Under the pieces are notes generated by a model. It made no database searches, had not been told where the DNA came from, and saw only the letters and a program-made list of their open reading frames with translations. A stretch of 64,000 nt of DNA from Galerina marginata (taxonomy: Eukaryota; Basidiomycota; Agaricomycetes; Agaricales; Galerinaceae), in assembly GCA_023014335.1 (NCBI GenBank), contig JAECYW010000021.1:186001-250000 (forward strand). The letters run 5' to 3'. The position numbers and the translations under genes were made by a program. Positions within the stretch are counted from its first letter, which is position 1. Every line of letters starts with the position of its first letter. Of the stretch, positions 56,885 to 64,000 are shown one piece after another.

Positions 56885-57293
56885 TTTCTGTTTGGATGGG
56901 TATCGACTTCTGACTTCAAATTGCATTTGTCGTATTCACTCTGCTTCTGTGTCTGACTGATTTTTAAGAAAAGAGTCTTCGACCTTACTCTCTACCACAG
57001 GATTTTTCATAATCCTGTTAATCCTTAATTCTGACCAGTTGCTGACCAGACTCTCAAAATCAGGTTAAATAATCGTCTTGAAGGTATTCCGTTGTCTGCT
57101 TCGATGTGGTGATTGTCAAGTACTGCTGCTGCTGCTGCTGCCCTGTTCAGTTAACTGGAGATGATCGATTCTGACTATAAATTCGGTACATATTCACATA
57201 ACGGCATATTTGAATGAAGGAAAAACGGTTGTTTTACGGGTGGGTTTATTTGAAATAGCAACTAGCATAACGCTGGACATCAAACCAAGCCTC
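56885..57293. other. Intergenic between RRP7 and element B
   Basis: About 410 bp of 3' flank. It includes a (CTG)6 microsatellite and, next to the LTR, GCCTC (57289-57293), a candidate 5-bp target duplication whose partner lies outside the window. Confidence 0.5.
57123..57140 (+). repeat. (CTG)6 microsatellite
   Basis: Six perfect CTG units in non-coding sequence between RRP7 and the retrotransposon. Confidence 0.9.
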
Positions 57294-57456
57294 TGTTAGA
57301 GCTCTACCTACCATATATGGACCCATTACTTAATCCTGTCGCGTACCCTATATAAGTCCGTACGCGCCTCTCTTGTAACTTAACTTCTACCTGGTTAATC
57401 CACCCGTACCTTCTCCTCATCCGATTCCCCTCACCCCCTCGGGTCATCTCCTAACA
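57294..57456 (+). repeat. 5' LTR of element B
   Basis: 163 bp bounded by the inverted ends TGTTAG and CTAACA. It contains a TATA box TATATAAG at 57349-57356. The sequence after it starting AACTTCTACCT (57382), 33 bp from the TATA box, is the probable RNA 5' end. Confidence 0.85.
57349..57356 (+). promoter_or_regulatory. TATA box of element B LTR
   Basis: TATATAAG, 33 bp upstream of the predicted transcript start at 57382. Confidence 0.7.
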
Positions 57457-57458
57457 TT

Positions 57459-57469
57459 AGGTAGAAGTT
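57459..57469 (+). other. Self-primer binding site of element B
   Basis: AGGTAGAAGTT, two bases after the LTR, is the exact reverse complement of AACTTCTACCT at 57382-57392 inside the LTR. In Tf1/sushi elements the first 11 nucleotides of the mRNA fold back and prime at exactly this position instead of a host tRNA. The 11-base length, the position and the distance from the TATA box all agree. Confidence 0.75.
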
Positions 57470-57682
57470 TTTCTATCCTAACCGATTCCCTCACAGTTTC
57501 CTCCCCCTTCGACGCCCTCAACACCCTCTTCCTTTCCGAACCCCACCACCAAAGCCCACCATTTCTCGCTATCGCCCCCAGTCACCCCGCGCTACCCTAC
57601 ACGCGTTGAAAAGAAAATCCGAACGTCGTGAAGCCCACCGCCGCCCGCCTTTGTTGCTTCTCCCACCGCGGCCTCGGCGTAG

Positions 57683-58174
57683 CACGCCCCTTCGCGGAAG
57701 CTTCTCGGTCTACGTCGACAACTCTTTCGTTTTCTCCTACTCGGTGTACGTCGACGACATCGCCTTTTTCTTTTAGCCCGCTACCGCTGTTTGCCCATCA
57801 TTAGGGTCTACTCTGAGCTCGTTTTCCGTTTTATCCGCCGGCGCCACCGCAAAGTCCTTGCTCGTTACGCTATTAATCGTCCCCGTAAACTTCAGCCTGC
57901 CCCTGAACCTCAACCTCAGCCTCCGTCTTCTGCTGCCGATCTCCGGGAGCTGCTACGACTCGAATACGCACGTTCAGACCGCTATATAGATCTTCTCTCC
58001 GCCGAAATCGCTCGTTCCCGTCGTCACCTCGAAGCTGACTCTCTCCGACGACGTCAACTATCTGTGTTTCGCACCGCTGTTCTGAATACGTCTTACGAGA
58101 TCTTCGGCGACGGAAGGCTCTTCGAACTTTTCATCGAATTAGACCGCATATATTTTGGCCCCGACGACTCCTAG
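57683..58174 (+). other. Open frame without ATG upstream of gag (element B)
   Basis: A 164-codon frame open from 57683 to a TAG at 58172-58174, 20 bp before the gag ATG. It has no ATG at all. The encoded sequence is Arg-rich early (FIRRRHRKVLARYAINRPRK), then Pro/Gln-rich, then amphipathic (ELLRLEYARSDRYIDLLSAE). It may be a remnant, a leader translated from a near-cognate codon, or chance in GC-rich DNA. Confidence 0.4.
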
Positions 58175-58194
58175 ACTGCATATATTTCATCAAA

Positions 58195-59439
58195 ATGCCT
58201 GGTACTCGCTCTCAGTCTCAAAATGCAGCCGAAATGACCCCTACTCCCGTCGTGCCTGCAGACGATGATAATAACAACGAAATCGAAGACGAGCACCCTG
58301 TTAACTACGAATCGGAACCTCTCCGCGAAACCCCTCCCCATCTAAATGTTCCACGTGGCCGATTTGCCTCTCGTCGCCCACCTCCTGCAATTGAACAGTC
58401 GTCTCTGGAAAGAATCCTAGCCCAGCAACAGGAATTAATGTTGAACTCATTTCAGATGATGCTCAACACTGTCGTCTCCTCTCAGTCTCGCATCCCGGCT
58501 CCTAGCACGATTCCCCCTCCCAAAATGAGGATGAATGACCCAGACGCATTCGACGGCTCGCCCAAGAATACGGACAGTTTCCTTAACTCTTGCATCAATA
58601 TCTTTACCGCTCAGCCTTCAGTCTATCGCACGGACGAATCAAAGATCCGATTTGCCTTGTCTTTCTTTAAATCCGGGTCCATCAATTGGCGCGATTCGGT
58701 GATCCGTGACATGAATGATCCTTTTTACACAATGCCTTCCTGGTCGGAGTTCGAGGATTCTGTACGTGACTCCTTTGGCAACCCTCACCGTGTCGAAAAT
58801 GCACAGCGCGAACTCCACCAAATCGTCCAAGGAGATAGGACGGCTGAGGAATTTTTCATTGCCTTTGAAGATCTCAAACACGTTGCCGGCTTCTGTGACG
58901 CAAGCGTAATTTTCGAACTGAAACGTGCCTTACGAACCGGTGTTCGCAGTGAACTCCTGCGACGCCGTCCAACGCCTACTACCTACCGTGGTTGGAAAGA
59001 AGCGATCCTCCAAGTCGATCAGGACCTGCGCGAAAGTACTTCTGCCAACAATTTCTACGCACCTCGTCCCCAAACCAGCAAATTCCCCTTCCGCCCTCTC
59101 ACGAACGCCAACCTCACGTCAAAGACAGCTCCCGTCGCACCATCGCCTGTCAACCCAACGTCCAACGTCAAAAAGCCGTTTGTCGCTAACGCGAAAACGT
59201 TGTGTTGGAAATGTGGAGGGAACGGCCACATTGGACGCGAATGCAAGGAGGAACCGAAGAAGACAGGGAAACTCACCCGCCAGCTCTTCGAAGAGGTGGC
59301 AGAGCTTGACAGCAACGTTGAACGAGTACGCTTGCTCCTTGAGCAAGTCGATGACCTCGAAGAGGCGGAGGAGGACCGCGATGTGTTTATTCGCCTGTTA
59401 GGCGAGCTACCTACGTTTTTTGTAGACTCCGACGAGTGA
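58195..59439 (+). CDS. Gag of element B
   Basis: 414 residues from ATG 58195 (MPGTRSQSQNAAEMTP). An acidic N-terminus precedes the Ty3-type capsid region (PDAFDGSPKNTDSFLNSCI, FALSFFKSGSINWRDSV, WSEFEDSVRDSFGNPHRVEN, GDRTAEEFFIAFEDL). A zinc knuckle of C-x2-C-x4-H-x4-C form (CWKCGGNGHIGRECKEE) sits near residue 340. The capsid packages element RNA into virus-like particles. The stop at 59437-59439 overlaps the pol frame, which lies one base back. Confidence 0.9.
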   Translation: MPGTRSQSQNAAEMTPTPVVPADDDNNNEIEDEHPVNYESEPLRETPPHLNVPRGRFASRRPPPAIEQSSLERILAQQQELMLNSFQMMLNTVVSSQSRIPAPSTIPPPKMRMNDPDAFDGSPKNTDSFLNSCINIFTAQPSVYRTDESKIRFALSFFKSGSINWRDSVIRDMNDPFYTMPSWSEFEDSVRDSFGNPHRVENAQRELHQIVQGDRTAEEFFIAFEDLKHVAGFCDASVIFELKRALRTGVRSELLRRRPTPTTYRGWKEAILQVDQDLRESTSANNFYAPRPQTSKFPFRPLTNANLTSKTAPVAPSPVNPTSNVKKPFVANAKTLCWKCGGNGHIGRECKEEPKKTGKLTRQLFEEVAELDSNVERVRLLLEQVDDLEEAEEDRDVFIRLLGELPTFFVDSDE

Positions 59440-61300
59440 AGGATACGTCCTCGTCGAAGTCAAACAATGTAATTATCTCTTGCCAAATAGATACTCCCAT
59501 TGTCCCTGCAAAACCCGTATCGCGCCCTGCGTCCATGATTGAAGTCGAAGACGCCGAAATACATCTCCAACGCACCCTCAACCCCTCCACGAATGACGAA
59601 CTTTGTGCGCATATTGACTGCGAGCCCCTAGATCCTCGATTGACTCACCGCGAACCCGTCGCGAAACCCGCCGCGCCCAAAGAATCAACAGCAGAACTCA
59701 TCCTCAGTAAATGCCGAAAGTTATACCCCAATACCAACCTCATCACTCGAGTACTCAATCAGTGGGTCAACCATGATCGCAAGAGCGAAGTTGATACCTC
59801 CCTCATCAATTCACTACTTTTCCTTGATGAACACCTTTCCCTTGCAATATTAACACAACTCCGCCTCCCTCGCGCTCAACTCGAGAACTATCGCCCTGAA
59901 ACGATTGGTAAACTTGACAACAGTCATTCGGTCATCATCCCACTCTCAATAACATCCACGGAGAATGCAACACCGATCCGTGAAGATGCCCTACTGGACT
60001 GCGGCGCGTCAGGCTGGGGCTACTTACATCACGACTTTGTCGCAAAACACCGCCTGCCGACAACCCCACTTGCCCACCCGATTGCTGTCTACAATGCAGA
60101 TGGTACCCGCAACACATCTGGCTCGATTACGCACTTAGCGACAATGCGATTAACGATTGATGACCATGTCGAAACGGTCTCCTTCTCGGTTACCAACACA
60201 GGCTCTTCGAAGGTAATCCTCGGTCTAGCATGGCTCCGCCATCATAATCCTCTCGTCAACTGGAAGACAGGCCGCTTGTTCTTTGTTGATTGCCCTTCTT
60301 CCTGCGCCTCTCGTGATCCGATTGAACCACCGCCTATGCACCGCGTGTCCGCGGATTCCTGGTCTCTGGCCAACACGCCTTCTTCTTCATCTGATCTTGG
60401 CCCTGACGTCGAGCATGTCCGGTCTATGGACGAGTTCATCCCTCCTCCGGACGACCCTCATGAATTCACTAATGAGTGGTCCGACTTTTTGTCAGCCGAA
60501 TTGTCTCCCGACGACGACGCTCTCCTGTTCATTGATTTGCAGAACCACTTTGATTCAGAACCAGCCAGTGACCTCGACCCAGCAATTGCCGCCTTCCTCC
60601 GTCAACAGCGCGAGTCCGCCAGCCTCCCAGACAAATATGTGAAGGAGTTTGCGCCAGTCTTTTCCAAGGCTGACTTTGACCACTTACCCCCTCGTCGAGC
60701 TTGGGATCATGCTATCGAACTCAAGCCTGATGCTACACCAATTTCAAGCAAAATCTATCCGCTGTCGAAGTCGGAACAAGTTGAACTGGATGCCTTCCTC
60801 GACGAGCACCTAAAATCAGGCCGCATCCGACCATCGAAGTCCCCGATTGCATCACCGTTTTTCTTTGTCAAAAAGAAGGATGGCTCCTTACGCCCTGTCC
60901 AGGACTACCGTCGCCTGAATGAAATGACAATCAAGAACCGCTACCCCTTGCCTCTAGTTTCCGAGCTCATCGACAAGTTGAAGGGCGCGCGCTTCTTTAC
61001 GAAACTCGACATACGCTGGGGTTATAACAATATCCGTATGAAGGACGGCGACGAGCACAAAGCAGCTTTCATCACAAACCGAGGTCTCTTCGAGCCGTTG
61101 GTCATGTTCTTCGGACTCACGAACTCACCAGCCACATTCCAGAACATGATGAACGATTTGTTCCGAGACCTCATCTCAGCTGGCCATGTCATCATCTACA
61201 TGGACGATATTCTCATCTTCACGGATGATATTGCCACTCACCGCATCATCACCCGTCAGGTCCTTGGGATTCTTGAGGCTAATAAGCTCTTCCTCAAGCC
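59436..61300 (+). CDS. Pol of element B, 5' part: protease and RT
   Basis: Frame -1 relative to gag and open across the gag end, with no ATG nearby, so it is probably made by frameshifting or from a fused precursor. Protease: ALLDCGASGWGYLHHDF and KVILGLAWLRHHNPLVNWKTG. RT: the DHAIELKPDATPIS entry, RIRPSKSPIASPFFFVKKKD, PVQDYRRLNEMTIKNRYPLP, LDIRWGYNNIRMKDGDEHKA, FGLTNSPATFQNMMNDL and the catalytic YMDDILIF. The reading stops at LFLKP, where a MITE is inserted; residues beyond are transposon-encoded. The frame resumes in phase at 61966. Confidence 0.9.
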
Positions 61301-61957
61301 TAGGGCTGCGCACCGTACCCGTATCGACGGATCCTACGGACGGGTCTTACGGGTAAATGCCCGTCCCGTCGGCGCCTCAAGAGCACACAAGAACGGCCCG
61401 TCCGACGACGGGTACATGCCGTCGTCACCCGTCAGCCTACGGCCGTAACGGCCGTCATACGGGTCTAATGATAAATGTCCAAATTAAGCAATAAAATAGT
61501 TGGAAAATGTTCTCGAAGTCTGGCGGATGGCCGACTGACATGCAATTTAAGTCCCGCGAGCATCGTCGGAGAGGAGTGACGCGTATGGTGAGCGGTATTG
61601 GTTGGAACGCCGCCATTATGAGTCCGTTCGGTGGTATTGGATTCTTTTTGTCAGGACTGGACTTAGTGTCCCTTGGTCGTGCAAGCCCTAATATTTGTGT
61701 CTAAGCCTCTAATATACTATAGTAACTACCTAGAACACTTCTCTAATCCATTAGCTTACAAAAAATTCAATAAAAGACTGAAAATGTCGTGAAAGAAAGA
61801 AAACGGCCGTCGACGGCCGTTCTAACCCGTTTCAAATCCGTCCCGACCCGTTTGGATTTGGCGCTCAAGCCAAAACGGGACGGTCGTGTCGGTCTCCTAC
61901 CCGTTTGACCCGTAAGCTCGACGGCCGTACCCGTAATACGGCCGGTGCGCAGCCCTA
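61301..61957. mobile_element. hAT-type MITE inserted in element B pol
   Basis: 657 bp with perfect 15-bp terminal inverted repeats TAGGGCTGCGCACCG / CGGTGCGCAGCCCTA and an 8-bp target duplication CTCAAGCC (61293-61300 and 61958-61965). These are the marks of the hAT superfamily. Subterminal regions are packed with ACGGGT/ACCCGT and ACGGCCGT words, probable transposase-binding sites. No transposase is encoded. Removing the insert and one target copy leaves the pol frame intact, so the element landed in a working gene recently. Confidence 0.92.
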
Positions 61958-61965
61958 CTCAAGCC

Positions 61966-64000
61966 CGAAAAATGTGTCTTCGAGTCCGAAGAAGTCGAAT
62001 ACCTGGGAGTCATTGTCTCACACGGCAAACTGCGTATGGACCCAAAGAAGGTTGAAGCCATGGCATCCTGGCCCGTACCGCGCAACAAGAAGGATGTTCA
62101 ACAGTTTCTCGGCTTCGTGAATTTCTACCGCCGCTTCGTCCGTGACTTCGCGAAAATCGCGACCCCACTCAACAGACTATGTGGCTCCGTTCCCTGGGCA
62201 TGGACAGCTGCGGAGAATGATGCATTTCTCGCTCTTCGGAAAGCTGGTGCGGAAGGACCGGTCCTCGCTCTACCAATTGACGATGCCCCGTTCCGTCTCG
62301 AAGCTGACAGCTCAGGCTATGCAACAGGGGCGGTACTCAGTCAGCTGCAGGGCGACTACTGGCGCCCCATTGCCTTCTACTCCAAAGCCCTCAACGACGT
62401 CGAACGAAACTATGATATTCATGATCGCGAACTCCTGTCCATCATGCGAGCCCTTGCTGACTGGCGACGCTACCTCCATGGCTCCATTGCACCTTTCGAA
62501 ATCCACTCCGACCACAAGAACCTCCAGTACTTTATGGTCAATCAGAAACTAAACCGTCGCCAAGCTCGTTGGTCCCTCGAACTTTCGGAGTTCAACTTTG
62601 CGCTCCTTCACAAACCTGGTTCCTCAATGGTTTGTGCAGACGCGCTGTCACGACGTCCGGACTATGATAAGGGACACGAGGACAACGCCGACGTCACTCT
62701 CTTGAAACCTGAACACATCCGTCGTACCACGGTCGAGTACACTGCGAATGAATTTGTCGATGAAATAAAACTCCACAAGACGGTGCTCGATGAAGTCTTT
62801 GCTAAGCACCGCAATCTCCCTGGTTGGACTTACAACGAAGGAGTCCTCTGCTGGTATGACCGTTTGTTTGTTCCAAACATCAATTCTCTGCGTGAACGCG
62901 TCATTCGGGAAAACCACGACTCCATCCTCTGTGGCCACCCAGGTCGCTCAAAAACAACCGAACTCATCCAGAGGGACTTCTGGTGGCCTTCTCTCGCCAA
63001 AGACGTCCGGAGTTACGTTGATGGCTGCCCGACGTGTCAAAAAACGAAACCTCTTCGGCAGAAACCATTGGGATTACTCACCCCAAACGAAACACCCGAC
63101 GGTTACTGGCAAATCATCTCTTGCGATTTTATCGTGGACCTCCCTAGTTCCAAAGGTTTCAACGCAATCATGGTATGCGTTGACCGCCTTTCCAAAATGG
63201 TCCGCCTTATTCCCTGCAACAAGACCATCACGTCCGAGGGCGCTGCCAAGAAATACCGCGACCATGTCTGGAAAGACTTCGGTCTTCCCCTCAGGATCAT
63301 TTCAGACCGTGGCTCCACGTTCGTGTCCAATTTCACACGCGCGTTGAACCGACTCCTGGGCATCACAGAGAACCTCTCAACCGCACGACGTCCACAAACA
63401 GATGGTCAAACAGAACGAGCAAATCAGGAACTAGAGCAGTATCTTAGGATTTTCTGCAACCAACGCCAATCGGACTGGGCAGAATGGCTCTCCTGCGCAG
63501 AGTTCGCCATTAACAACAAGGTGAACTCCTCCACAGGATACTCCCCCTTTTTCTTGAACTATGGTCGCGAACCTCGTCGCCCCCTTGTCCCTACACGGCG
63601 TTCGTCTTCGGGAGTGCCACGAGCGGACGCTTTCGCAAAACAAATGGATGCTCTCGCCAAGGAAACCTCAGCAGCTCTCAACCTTGCAGCACAGGCGATG
63701 AAGAGATCATATGACAAGTCACACCGAGCAGCACCCCCACTCGAACCCGGTGATCTGGTCCTTCTGGACGCTAAAGGCCTCGAAACTACACGCCCCTCGA
63801 AAAAGTTAGACAACAAGCGGTTTGGCCCTTTCGAGGTCATCGAGAGAATCGGTCTCCAAAGCTACCGCCTGAAATTACCCCCACACTGGAAAATTCATGA
63901 CGTCTTTCACATCTCGAAACTCACGCCTTTTACGGTTCCAAGCTTCCCGTCACAGTCGGACCCCTCCCCCGTCCCGGACCTCGTTCAGGATCCGCCAACA
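61966..64000 (+). CDS. Pol of element B, 3' part: RNase H and integrase (open at window end)
   Basis: Continuous frame of about 678 codons. RT connection (EKCVFESEEVEYLGVIVS, QQFLGFVNFYRRFVRDFA), RNase H (LEADSSGYATGAVLSQ, IHDRELLSIMRAL, IHSDHKNLQYF, DALSRRPDY). Integrase zinc domain (HPGRSKTTELIQRDFWWP, CPTCQ), core SCDFIVDLP, IISDRGSTF and DGQTERANQELEQYL (D35E), the FAINNKVNSSTGYSPFFL block, and a GPF/Y module (KRFGPFEVIERIG, FHISKLTPF). The end of the window falls after the GPF/Y module, so any chromodomain is not visible. Confidence 0.92.

Larger units (their letters stand above)
57294..64000 (+). mobile_element. Ty3/gypsy retrotransposon (element B), 3' end beyond the window
   Basis: Complete 5' LTR, self-primer site, gag with zinc knuckle, and pol with protease, RT, RNase H and integrase, all on the + strand. 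Pol is open to the last base of the window. The only break is a hAT-type MITE (61301-61957) inserted between RT and the connection domain; outside it the frame has no stops. Differences from element A: protease DCGAS against DSCA, RT YMDDIL against YIDDIV, a different gag, and no sign yet of a third ORF. The self-priming signature places it near the Tf1/sushi group. A chromodomain, if present, would be beyond the window. Confidence 0.92.

Noticed and set aside
61507..61704. 65-codon frame inside the hAT MITE
   Set aside because: No transposase motif; MITEs of this size are non-coding.

Overview
The window looks like nuclear DNA of a mushroom-forming basidiomycete (Agaricomycetes). Genes are dense, with many 47-66 bp GT-AG introns. 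The gene set is fungal: TEL2, linker histone H1, GSK3, MET30-type F-box/WD40, COQ7, RRP7, RNase Z, a JSN1/PUF1-type RRM+PUF protein and a TKL kinase with an N-terminal helical adaptor. Both ends are LTR retrotransposons.

Layout. (1) 1-11.7 kb: a chromodomain Ty3/gypsy element (A), 5' truncated by the window: gag zinc knuckle, protease, RT, RNase H, integrase, chromodomain, then a large unidentified third ORF, a polypurine tract and the start of a 3' LTR. Two DNA transposons are nested in it: a 2.15-kb element with an 888-bp internal tandem repeat in RNase H, and a 935-bp foldback element in the third ORF. (2) 12.0-13.0 kb: the 3' end of a Ty1/copia element with its LTR. (3) 13.3-24.8 kb: TEL2 (-), linker histone H1-A (-), a degenerate acyl-CoA synthetase-like gene (+), linker histone H1-B (+) and a nuclear protein with winged-helix-like and KilA-N/APSES-like regions (+). 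(4) 24.8-27.8 kb: 3 kb without a supported gene. (5) 27.8-45.0 kb: PUF/RRM protein (+), a small MGG-start protein (+), a Ser/Pro-rich protein (-), RNase Z (+), an MFS transporter (-), GSK3 (+) and MET30-like (+). (6) 45.4-56.9 kb: a kinase-RasGEF fusion (-), an intron-containing tRNA-Leu (+), a small PGG-repeat protein (-), COQ7 (+), a 60-aa complex I subunit (-), an RBM5/10-like splicing factor (+) and RRP7 (+). (7) 57.3-64.0 kb: a second Ty3/gypsy element (B) with a complete 163-bp 5' LTR, a Tf1-like self-priming signature, gag and pol. Its RT is interrupted by a hAT-type MITE, and it runs off the window.

Working together: COQ7 and the small complex I subunit are convergent neighbours in respiratory-chain biology. 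The two H1 genes point away from each other around the synthetase-like gene and share architecture, suggesting an old inverted duplication. TEL2, GSK3, MET30 and RRP7 are housekeeping genes. The most unusual items are the third ORF of element A, the kinase-RasGEF fusion, the self-priming LTR of element B, and three nested insertions in retrotransposon genes, two of them with clean 8-bp target duplications. Exon boundaries were worked out by hand from splice signals and reading-frame continuity; none has transcript support here.
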